Shown here in pieces: positions 41,137 through 52,980 of a stretch of 64,000 nt of DNA (position 1 is the first letter of the stretch; each line of letters begins with the position of its first letter). Both the position numbers and the translations under genes were made by a program. The notes under the pieces were generated by a model, which ran no database searches, was not told where the DNA came from, and saw only the letters and a program-made list of their open reading frames with translations. The DNA lies in assembly GCF_000002985.6 (NCBI RefSeq), contig NC_003283.11, forward strand, positions 18,973,501-19,037,500, read 5' to 3'. Source of the DNA: Caenorhabditis elegans. Lineage: Eukaryota; Nematoda; Chromadorea; Rhabditida; Rhabditidae.

Positions 41137-44100
41137 ATGAATATTTTTTTGATATTCAAAACCGGTAAGTCTGGGTAATCTTTCAGAAGTACAAAACAAT
41201 CGATATTTTCAGTACTACTTCTTATGTTCTGCAAGCTGTATTCCTTCAACGGCACCACACTTGGCCCAGCGAACTCGAATGTTTCTGTAAAAGGTATGTT
41301 ACCTACGATAATTGCGCCAAGGTACATAAACAGTTGCAAAACTCTAAGCAATGTATTAAAAGTGTACACAAAAATTTTCATAGCTCTAGCTTCATTGGCA
41401 GCTGAGTTACAGTTATTCACAGTTTTTGGTAAGCGTCGCGTGTCGCGTCGCGGTCGCCTATGTAACTTACCGTAATATGCGAATTTCTCGTGCGTTGGCC
41501 ACTAGCACTGGCGTGCACAGGCAAAACTAAATTATCGATTTTCTCAAAAATATCGATTTTTCAACAAAAAATTATTGATTTTTTCAAGAAAAATTATCGA
41601 CTTTTCAAAAATGATTATCGATTTTTACAAAAAAAAACTTCTTTTTTTTTGAATAATTAGTATAGATTTTTTTGAAAAAAAATCGATTTTTTGAAAAAAA
41701 AATATTGATTTTTCAAAAACACATTATTGATTTTTTTTCCAATGAATATCGATTTTTCAGCATCTACAAAACCAACGGACTACCTCGATCACATCACCAT
41801 CATTGCTCACATCGCCAACGGAATTACCCTGCAAGCTGGATTAATGAATGGAACAATTCCGATTAATGAAGTAGTTGGTGAGATGCTTAATTTAGGATCT
41901 GCCAATGTTTCCGATCTAATCAATTATAAACCTGATAAGATCTTGGAGTTGATCAAGAAGTTGAAAGAGGTCCGACAGAGTGTTGCTGCAAATGATAAGA
42001 CCACTAAAATGGAAACTCGAGCTTTGGAATGGGAGGATTATCGTCTCAGGTCGGAATTCATTGGTGATGTGACTAATTTGACTGGAAGTGTGGAATACTT
42101 TGAAGCTGTTGAAAACTTTCAAAGAGATTTCAATTCTTCTTTGTTCGAAAATACTGAAGAACTGTTTAAAGACTTCAGCGAACACTTTACGGTTATCTTG
42201 GAAAATAGCTTAACCAGTACACTTTTTCCAAACTCTGGGTATTACAACTTGAAATATTTCAATGAGACATTCCAATCACTGAAAGAGCTTCTAATTGAAA
42301 TCAAGGCATTCAATCGAACATCATTTGATATCCTGCTCAATGGACCCAATATATTCAAGTCGTTAGATACAGTCATCAAACTCTCGGCTCTTCGTAAAAA
42401 CTATTTTCCATTGTATACGGAAGACGGTGAGAATCTGATTAAACGGAATATTGATCTGGCATCCGCATTGAGTGCAGTTAACGAAGCATCTAGAAGTGAT
42501 ATGATGACTGTCTCGAAGCTTTCCGATCGTCTGGTATCAATTCCTTCAAGAAAGTACACTTCTGGATTCTCACGTGGATTAATTGACATGGAACAACTCA
42601 GAGACGGTGTACAAAATCAGTGGTTCTTTGAGATGACAAATGCAACGGAAATGGATGGACAAAGTATTCAAAAAAGCTTGGAGCCGATGCTATCAGCTTT
42701 TCAGACTATGCATGCTGTCAACAAGAAGTTGAAGGTTCCCTTTCCAGAGCATACAAAGTTCCAGCAATTCAAGGATGAGCCGTACTTCATTCCAGTTAAT
42801 GCTAATTCTTCCGTTGATGTTGTGAAAAAATATGAGGATTGTGACGGAAAAGGACATTCAGACGACTATCGTAAAAAAGGAGTTGAATTTATTGAGAACG
42901 TGAAAACTGTTAGTGATTGGTTGACTGCCTTTGACAATTTCACCAGAATACTTGACTTGGATCAGTTGGAAAAGGACGTTTCTGCATTTGTGAAATCTTT
43001 GAACTTCACAGATATCAATGATCAGACACAATCAGTGGCAGAAGTAATTGAAATTGTGAAGAATATAAGAAACTCTACCGGTTTAAAAAATATTCAGGAA
43101 AGTGTGAAAGGTGTTGAGAATCAGTTTAATGCTGTTCGATTGGATAGTCTGAAAAATGATGTGTTTCCAAAAATATCAGATGTATTCAGGAAAGACGAAA
43201 ACTTCAAAAAAGTGATCAATGTCGAGAATAGTGTTAACAAATGCCTTCAAAATGTTAAAAACGAATCTCTGGTGATCTCTGAAGCTATTAAGACAATTCA
43301 GAAGTTGAGAGTATTGGATGATAATCTATTGGAAAGTGTTCGACAAACTGCAACATCAGTAGCTCAGTTTTCTGATGCTCTTCCTACAGTCACATCAATT
43401 CCTGATGCAATGAAGAAAGGTGTAAAGAATGTGACACTAGAACTGAATCAGATGTCTCTGGAGTCATTGAATCAATCCGATGGAATTGGTATTTCTGCAA
43501 GTGCTCTTCAAAATATTTTCAGCCTTCTGGATCTAGAATCTTCGATTAATCAGCTGAAAAGTGTCGATGGAATTGTAAAAGTCGGAATTGACAAGTCTAG
43601 TAACAAGTCTGAACTGAAAAGTCTTTGGGGAAACCACAATCATGACATTAGTTCATTGGAAGGTGCAATTGCAAAGTCTAAGGATTTCGTCTCGAAGATT
43701 GATGTATCAAAAGCTCACACACTTTTCAGCTACAGTACACCTTTGAAGAACTTGTCTACAATTCCTGATGTCCAGATTGATGCAGTAAAGAAGTCGAAAG
43801 CACTGGAGATATTGATTAGTTCACTTGTTGCATCCTCTGTAAAAAAAAGAAAGAAAAGAGACACTAAATCTGATCTACTTGCCGCCAAAGAAACTCTCGA
43901 AAAGATATCCGTGTTGGATTTGCAGTTCTCAAGTCATTCAACACAATTTCAGAATGTTCCATCAGCATTCCAGTCGTTTGATAACTTTTTGCAATTGTTC
44001 TTTGCTTCTCAACAGCCAATCAGTGCTCCTCCTCCAATTCCTCAGAATAATGGTGGTGATGTCAATACAGGAGGTACTGGCAGTGGTACTAGTAATGGTG

Positions 44101-46501
44101 GTCCGATTGGTGATACTGGTACTGTACCGACTGGAAGTGGAACAGGTGTCGGACAAGCTGCTGTTGTTGGATCGAGCACTGCAAGTACTGTTAGCAATGA
44201 GTCAAGTGATTTTCCGATGTGAGTTGTTTTAAACAGTTAAATTCATTTTGACACTAAATTCAAATTTCCTGAAAAAAAATTTTTGGCGGGACATTGAAAT
44301 TTTGTTAGAAACATTTCAGCAGGAAATTCGAATTTTGTGAAACAAAATTTTGGCGCAAAATTCTATATACTGAGACACTAATCATGTTCAATTTCAGACT
44401 TTTCGTTGTCATTCCTGTGGTCTTAATACTTGTTGTGCTTGTGATTGGTGGAATAGTGTTCTTTTGGAATCGTAGAAGAGAGGAGAAATGTAAAGAGAAA
44501 GAAGCTGAAGAAGAGAACGAGAAGCTGATTCCTGAAAGAAAAAGGATGGAAGCGATAAAAGAAGAGGAAGAAAGAGTCAAGGCAGAAAGGGAAAAAGTGA
44601 AAAAAGAAGAGGAACGGCTCAAGGCAGAAGAAGAGAAGGTGAAGGTGGAAAAGGAAAAAGTGAAGGCAGAAGAAGAGAAGGTGAAGGTGGAAAAGGAAAG
44701 GAATAAGGAAAAAGTGAAAGCTGAAGAGGAAAGGCTGAAGGCTGAGGAAGAGAAAGTGAAAATAGAAAAAGAGAAGGTGAAGGCTGAAGAGCAAAAGATC
44801 AAAGCCGCAGAAGAAGAGCGACGGAAGGAAAGAGCTGAAGACGCCAAGAAGGTCAAGGAGGGTCAGGAAAAGATTGCCATACTGAATGCAAAAGTTCAAG
44901 AGAAAGAAGACAAGTCGGAAGCCCGACGTAAGCAGAAAGAAATGGACAATGAGGCAGAGAAACTGTTGAATGTAGAGAAGGAGAAGGAAAAGAGGAAAAT
45001 TATCGAGAAATGGATCATGAGTAAGGATTACAAGGATGATCAAAGGACTGCCAAATTCTGCAATACCACGATTGAAAGTGTGAATGCGTCGACGATTGAT
45101 AAGGATCATATCACTGAGTCGTATACATACTTGCCGGAGGATAAGCACAGGTATCCTTATTTATTTATTTATAGTCTCTTTATATTATTTTTTTTCCAGA
45201 TTCCCCAACGTTCCTTGTAAGCCATCAACCGCTGTTGAGGTGATTGTCGATGGTCAGCGAGTCCCAATTCATGCCAACTGGATTCCGACACCTGGTCATC
45301 CGCACCGCTTCATTGCTACACAGGTATGAACACGTACTTACAGAAATTTTTGCATGTAGGTAGGTTTCCGGCAAGTTTCAAATTTCTGAAAAACTTGGAA
45401 TTATCAATTTTTTGAATATGAAATAAGGATAGAGAAATTATCGACATTGATTTTTCACAATTTCGCTATTTATCGATTTTTGTAAACGTTGATAATGTTT
45501 CAGGGACCGCTGACAAATACATGTGAAGATTTTTGGATGATGCTTATGCAATACGACGTTGAACACATTGTAATGTTTGGTCAAAAACGCGAGAATTTGA
45601 CTGACATGTGTACCGACTACTTTCCACTATGGTTTCCATTCCTTTCCAAGACTAAAAACCAGTTAAAAATCGGACGGTTCGAGATCAAGATCAAAAATAC
45701 GGAATATATTTTGAATAAGAAAATAAATCAAAGAACACTGGAAGTTGTCGATTCGACGTGAGTTTCTCTTTTTTTTTTCTAAAAAGAAAATGCGATTTTT
45801 TAGCGGAAAATTTGCTACAAGAACTCTGATGCATTATCAATATTCGGAATGGACTGGATATGGAGTTCCAAAGAGTCATGCTGAATTGTTTGATCTGATG
45901 GAAATTGTAAAGAAAAGCGAGGTTGGTATTTTTTTTGAAAAATCGATATTTTAAAAAATTCGAAAAAAATCGATAATTTTGGAAAAAATCAATAATTATC
46001 GGACTTTGGTGTTTTTGGTGGAATTTGGTGAAAAATCACTAATTTCGAAAATTGTTATGACTAGAAAAAAGCTTAAACATTGATATTCAGAAGCCAATCG
46101 TGGTGCATTGCTCAAATGGAATCGGAAGATCCATGGCCTTCATCGGAACCGAGTGTCTTGCCCGTGAAGTTGAAGCCGATCCGACAATCGAACTGACTGA
46201 AGCTCTGAAACACGTGCGCGAGCATCGTTGGAATGGAGTTCAGACCAATTCTCAGCTGTACTGGATGACATTGGGAACCATGTACCGTCTGATTAAAGAA
46301 TATGGATTTGATATGAAGATGTATGAGAAACAAATGGCAATGTTCACGGATGTAGTCAATCGTTTGTTGGCACTTGACACAATCAGCAAGTATTCGGATG
46401 CATTGTGTGATGAGAAGAAGTCTGACGAGAATAGGGATGAATTGGTGGGAAGGATTGCTAATGTTAACAAGAGATTGGCTGGAATTGGAAAGAAGAAGTA
46501 G
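41137..46501 (+). CDS. WSN-domain receptor with atypical tyrosine-phosphatase domain
   Basis: Eight in-phase exons: 41137-41164, 41213-41293, 41761-44218, 44398-45150, 45200-45323, 45504-45757, 45804-45921 and 46091-46501 (1408 residues). Order: signal peptide (MNIFLIFKTVLLLMFCKLYS); WSN domain (about 45-110, IANGITLQAGLMNGTIPINE); a long helical, N-glycosylated ectodomain; a furin-like R-K-K-R site at 733-736; a Gly/Ser/Thr linker (about 790-850); one transmembrane helix (about 857-878, VVLILVVLVIGGIVFFW); a Glu/Lys coiled coil (about 880-1070); then a PTP domain with RFPNV, FIATQGPL, and the P-loop H1278-C1279-SNGIG-R1285-S. The usual WPD loop reads W1249-T-G-Y-G-V-P: the general-acid aspartate is glycine, so catalysis should be weak or absent. 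Nematodes have many PTP genes of this kind, often germline or sperm expressed (family knowledge). No transcript evidence here. Confidence 0.87.
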
Positions 46502-46998
46502 AAGAAAACGCTTGAAATTGACCGGTTTTTGTATTGAATTCAATGATGAATATTTTGTGAAAGTTTTTGTTTTCTATACAGAGGAGAAGAATGACGTATT
46601 GATTTTTGAGTTCAGCGTAATGAGAGCTTTCGAATAAGTATAATATCGACTATGGCGCGTTTTCAGTGAGTTGGCGCATTTCTGGTGCCTTGGCGCGTTT
46701 CTCGATACACGGCTAATTTGGTGCATTTTGCATTGAATCCAACTAAACTTAAATATTGGTGTTCAGCTTGCCAAGAGCTTGTGAATATTTTTAGTTTTGA
46801 CTACGACGCATTTTCGGTGTGTTGGCGTATTTCTCGTGCATTGGCGCATTTCTCGATACATGTCTAGTTTAGCCAGATCTGGCCCAAATTCCATCCAGTT
46901 TAATTTATTGTATTCAACTAATTACCAGCTTCCAGTTAGACAAATTATTTTTATAGGCGCATTTCTCGTGTCTTGGCGCTTTTTTCGATACTGAAAAT

Positions 46999-49900
46999 TT
47001 ATTGCATATCTTTCTCCATTGTTTGAGTTCTTCTGGCAGTTATATTAAAGAACACATTAGCGATTATTAAATGAATTGAGACACCAATTGTATAGACATA
47101 CAATGGAATGATGGGACTTGCGAAGAACAGTACACAAGAGCCCAGGGCCTGAAAAATTACAGTGTTTGAAAAAAGAAGTCTTAAAAATTTCAGATTACCT
47201 GATAAAGTTTGGAAATTGAAAAAGCTTGAGCTCTCCGATCAGGCATTGCCAGAGCACAAATCACAGATCGGCAGCTGTTCAAGCAACAATCACCAATTCC
47301 AACTATCACGCCAATGACGGAGATCACAAGGTAGCTGAAAACTTTTTTATACCTGCGCCAGTACAAAAATAACATAGTTTTTTTGAATTCAGCGTTCTGA
47401 GAGCTTCAAAATGAGTATAATATTGACTATGACGCATTTTAAGTGAGCTGGCGCAATATTGGTGCCTTGACGCACTTTTTGATACTGTAATAATCTTCTG
47501 AATTTTGGCTTAAACTTGATAAAAATAGATAGAATGCATTTCACTTGTTGAGAGCTTCAAAATGAGTATAATATGGACTATGGCGCATTTTCCTTGGCGC
47601 GTTTTTCGATACCGCCGTAACTCCGGGAGTTTTCATTGAAACTTGGTTAAAGTATATAAATTGCATTTCGATTCTTGAAAACTACAAAATAAGTATAATA
47701 TCGACTATAGCGATTTTTCAGTGAGTTGGCGCATTTCTGGTGTCTTGGCGCAATTCTCGATACGCTTATAAATCAGTTAACTTTAAACCAAACCTTACGA
47801 GATCAACTTAATTGTTTTTGTATCATTAATACCTTCAGAATGAAAATAATATTAGTATTGGCGATTTTTCAGTGCACTGGCGCATTTCTAGTGCATTAGC
47901 CCTATTCTCGATCTCACCATAGTTTAGTTACTATTGGCCAAAATTTGATCAAATTAATTGTATCAAATTTGACTAACTTCGATCTTCATTTTGAAAGACA
48001 AATCAACCTTGGCGCATTTTCATTGACTTGGCTTATTTTCGGTAGACCTACCTGTGTCCAAAAAGCAGAGGAACCTCTTGTGTCGGTCTCATTGGAGCAT
48101 CATATGGTGTAGAAACGTGCACCAAACCAAATCCCAGAATCGAGAAAATTGCCCCAATTAACATTGTCGGCTGCAGGCTGAAGTCTTTGAAACGTCGGCT
48201 CATTTGGGTGATGAATAGAGCGGCTGAAACGAAAATCTAGTTACACGAGAAATGTGCCAAGGCACGAGAAATGCGCCAAGGTTTATACTGTACTTTTTTG
48301 AAGCTAGTGCATTTTCCAACATCTTAAATTTGATTTCGTAGTTTTTGAACCAAAAACTTGTAAAGTTACGGTGATATCGAAAATTGCGCCAAGGCGCGGA
48401 AAATGCCCCAATGCACCGAAAATGCGCAAAGGGCAACATTATACTCATTTTAAAGCTAACATCTTAACAAATTTGACTATCAAAATTTCATCAAATTTGA
48501 TGCTTCACCAAGCATAATAGGGGTACATCCAGAAATGCGCCAAGGCACGAAAAATGCGCCAGTGCGCCGAAATTGCGCCAATAGCAATATTATACTCATT
48601 TTGAAGCTAGAAACACGCTGAATTTGATTTTTTTGGTTTAAAAATGTTTGAAGTAAAATTAAGAAATATTTCGGTAAAAAAATTGTGTAAACTAACTTCC
48701 AATTTCTCCAACTCCAACACTCAATGGGTATATTGCTGCGAGATATGTCAAATTCGAGTTAGCAGCCGTAAAATTCATGGCAGTTGTGAAAATGGATAAC
48801 CAGAATGAGGAGCTAGTCCCGAGCACTGTGAACAGTGGGAAAAGTTGGAGCATGCTTTTGGAGGTCAGTGCCGAGCAGGTTTGTTCTGAAATTGAAAAAA
48901 AAAATTGAAAAATTATTCTAAAATTAAAAAAAGTAGATACATCTTGACAAAATGCAAAAATTTCAGCTCAATACGCTCAAAAACCACTGAGAAACTTCGA
49001 TATCGAGAAATGCGCCAAGGCACCAAAAAAGCGCCAAGGCACCGAAAATGCGCAAATATCGATATTATACTCAAATCGAAGCTCTTGATGAGAGGATTTC
49101 AAAAATTTTGACAAAAAATTTTGCTGGCGCATTTCTCGTGCACTTACTAAATCCTTCCATAAATGTTCCTTTCTTTTTGGTCTCCTGAATACAATTTGTC
49201 ACATCTTTTCCAGGACATGAGATAAAGTTGACGATTCCTAGTACACTGGCGCCAAGGAACACACCGAACAGAAGTTTTCTGGAAAAAAAAACTAGTCAAT
49301 ATTAAATTAAAAAAAAAAAACCAAAAACTGCACGAGAATTGCGCCAAGACACCGGAAATGCGTCCACAATAGAATATTCAAAGTCAGTGCACTCAGAGCT
49401 TTCAAATTAGTGTCACATCATTGCTGGCGCGTTTTCGGTGTGTTGGCGCAATTTTCGTGCCTTGGCGCATTTCTCGATTTCTTCACCTACATTTCCAAAT
49501 CGCTGAATCTTCGCTCCACTGGTTCAAATTCTGTGGAATTCTTCAAATTTTGCATAATTTCCCGAGAATCCAATGTCATGTGAGTCACCGTCGCCAAAAT
49601 CCCAGACGACAGTAATAGGCTGAAAATATGTACAGAAAATCTTTTGTGGGTGGAGTCTAAAATTACCAAATGCATCCGACACACCACGCAATGTTAATAT
49701 TAGATTCGATGGTCTTACGTGTTGAGTGGGAAGTCAGGTAACCGCCATGTCCTTGGTAATACACTGAAAGAGAATGTATCGAGAATTGCGCCAAGGCACC
49801 GGAAATGCGTCAACAACCTATTTTTTAAACTCAGCTTGCCGAGAGCTTTCAAATAAGTATAATATCGAGCTTGGCGCAATTTTGGTGAGTTGGCGCATTT

Positions 49901-51265
49901 CTGGTGCCTTGGCGCAATTCTCGATACGCATATTTCTCGGTTGTTTTGCTCCAAATTCCCTACAGATTTAATTTTTGAATTCAGTTTGCCGAGAACTTCG
50001 AAATAAGTATAATATCGACCTTGGCGCAATTTTGGTAAGTTGGCGCATTTCTGGTGCCTTGGCACAATTCTCGATACGCATATTTCTCAGTTGTTTTTGC
50101 TCCAATCTTTATACAGATTCATTAATTAAATTCCGTATGCAGACAGCTATAAAATTAGTTAAATATCGACGCTGGCGCATTGTCGGTGAGTTGGCGCATT
50201 TCTCGATCTCGCTGATTTCGCGAGCCAATACACTTAAATTTTCACGAAAATGTTCAAAATTTCAAATATTACTCACATGCATAGCCAAATCCCAGCAACA
50301 TTTGTGAAAAATAATAGTAATAGGAATTTACAAAAAAGAATCCCAGTGGAAACGATGCGAAACATATCGCGGAGCATATCAATATATACTTTGCGCCAAT
50401 TTCATTCAGAATTGACGGTGAAAATAGGCATCCAATCATGTAGATAATGTACATTACCGCCTGTCTGAAAATATCGAGAATTGCGTCAAGGCACGAGAAA
50501 TGCGCCAGAAAAAAAAAAAATGAAACCAACCCATAGTATCCCGCATATTTTCCTATTGCCTTCGGGGTTCTTTCGTGGATTGAGTGGATGACGGATTCCA
50601 ACACGAATGACTGAAAAATTAGAAGATCGAGAAAAGCGCCAAGGCGCCAGAAATGCGCCAAGGTCGATATTGCCCTTATTTTGAAGCTCGCAACAAACCA
50701 AGTTGGAATTTTGAAATTTCATAAAAATCTGAGCTAGATATGACTGAAAAACTCGTGTATCGAGAAATGCGCCAAGGCACCAGAAATGCGCCAGTGCACT
50801 GAAAATGCGCCAAGGCCGATATTATACTCGTTTGAAAGCTGAAAATGAGCTGAGTATGAATTTTTACACAAAAATTGACTTTTGGCATTTTCTGACCGAG
50901 AATGACATTGGTTACGGCATAAAATTTTGGAAATTTGGAAAAATTGAATAAAATAATCCTAAAAACTAATTTTTTTCCAAAAATAACATTCCACAATTCA
51001 CATAAATGCACTATATAAAATTAAATAAATTGTTGACGCACTTTCGGTGCCTTGGCGCATTTCTCGTGCCTTGGCGCAATTCTCGATACCGCTCAAATTT
51101 GTCGGCTCTTGGTCAAAAAACTTTATTTTTGTGATTTTTCACACAGAAAAACACAAAAATGTGTTATTTACTCACTCCAGAATCATATCCAACCATAATA
51201 CATAAATGCCCGAATCCCAGCATTGCAGCACTCAAAAGCTCATACCTTCGAGTGGTTGGAGCCAT
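46999..51265 (-). CDS. UNC-93-like major facilitator protein, frame broken in exon 7
   Basis: Ten exons: 51265-51176, 50610-50531, 50464-50277, 49763-49667, 49619-49491, 49278-49148, 48886-48697, 48223-48052, 47334-47199 and 47148-46999. The protein has the family start (LLSAAMLGFGHLCIMVGYDS), YAGYYGQAV, multiple membrane helices, and RPTQEVPLLFGH. UNC-93 proteins are 12-helix MFS members; UNC-93 itself regulates the SUP-9 potassium channel. Exons 2-8 match the plus-strand paralogue at 58271 in length (80, 188, 97, 129, 131, 189, 172) except that exon 7 is 190 bp, with five T in a run (48840-48844) where the conserved frame needs four. Frame can be kept only by a poor alternative acceptor (CCAAAAG at about 48856). 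Either a pseudogene, a strain variant, a sequence error, or an odd splice. The last intron (47149-47198, 50 bp) is missing in the paralogue. Confidence 0.85.
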
Positions 51266-52980
51266 TTTTTTCGGTTAATTACTGGAAAAAACGTGAAACA
51301 TGATTAAAATAAGCTCAATTTTTGAGAAATCAGCATTTTCACTATTTTTTGGGAAAAATGGCTTTAAAAATTTGAAAAAAAAATTTCGAAAAAAATTGCA
51401 AAAAAAATTGTTTTTTTTTTCAAAAAAGTTCCAGCAAAGACTAAAAGTGACAATAACGCCCAACGGTCAGGTCAGAAACATTTTCAAAACCTAAAATTTG
51501 CATAAATCAGCTGAAAATTTGAATAAACCCACGTTTTTCGGGAGTTCTTTCGGTGCATAAACTGATCGCAATTCAAACAATCAAAGAATGAGTTTTTTTG
51601 TAAAAAATCGAAATTTTAATCTGAAAAATTAGATTGAAAACTTTAAATTTGAAAAAATTCGGTCAAAATTTGAAATTTTTTTTTAAAAGTGGAAGTATTT
51701 TGGTTAATGTGAAAATTCAGTCGAAGTTTGACTTTTTCTATCAAAACAACATAAGGCATCTCATAAATCAATTAAATATGCCTTATTTTGTACAGTATTG
51801 GTAACCTGTTTTCAATTTAAGAAACAATGAAAAATACTTTTTTTTTGAAATCTGAAATTTTCCTATTGTTTTCTTAAAACTGAAAAAAATTTCACAAAAA
51901 TCGTATTCTAGGACCTAATTTGAGTAAAATATTCAAATACAGCAAGGTGAGAGCTTTTAAATACGTATAATATCGATATTGGCGCATTTTCGGTGCCTTG
52001 GCGCATTTCTGGTGCCTTGGCGCATTGCTTGATACACGTAAATTCTGGTTATTTTTCCCTGAAAGTTTACACAATTGAGATATTTAGTTTCAGCTTAAAA
52101 AGAGCTTTTAGATGAGTATAATATCAATATTGGTGCATTTTTGGTGGCTTGGCGCATTTTCGGTGCCCTGACGCAATTCTTGATGCTATTGTAATTAAGT
52201 GAGTTTAGAACACAATTATTGGAACCTAAAACTACTTAACTAACCTTGAAAAAAGCTTCAAATAAGTATAATATAGACTATGGCGCATTTTCGGTGCCTT
52301 GGCGCGTTTACGGTGCCTTGGCGCATTTTTGGATATACACAGATTTTGGTTATTTTTCCATGAAATTTTAAAAAATTGGAATGTTTAGTTTCAGCTCAAA
52401 AAGAGCTTTCAAATGAGTATATTATCGAGTTTGGCGCATTTTTGGTGACTTGGCGCGTTTTCGGTGCACTGACGCAATTCTCGATACTATAGTATTTTAG
52501 TAAGTTTTCATCAGAACTATTGTGAATCAGCCCTACTCAATTTATATTGAAAAGAGCTTTCAAATGAATATAATATCGATATTGGCGCACTTTTGGTGCA
52601 TTGGCGCATTTTGGATATTCACAGATCTCGGTTATTTTTAAATGAAATTTTACAAAATTGGAATGTTTAGTTTCAGCTCAAAAAGAGCTTTCAAATGAAT
52701 ATAATATCGATATTGGCGCACATTTTGTGCCTTGACGCACTTTCGGTATCTTGGCGCATTTTCCGTGCACAGGTAGAGCTGTTCAAATATGACCGGCTTT
52801 CCACAAAGATTACAAAAAATAATCGCAAAAAAGGAATAATTAAATTGAAAAAAATCACGATATTTTCCGTGTTCCCGAAAAAAAAACAAAATTCCAAAAA
52901 TCACGTGGCCATGTTTTGACACGTGTTAGTTTGTGGAAACTTTTCGAGAAAAAAAACAAATCAATTCAAAAAATCAATCG

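Noticed and set aside
44305..44856. Minus-strand Ser/Phe-rich open frame
   Set aside because: It is the antisense shadow of the Glu/Lys coiled coil of the receptor phosphatase.
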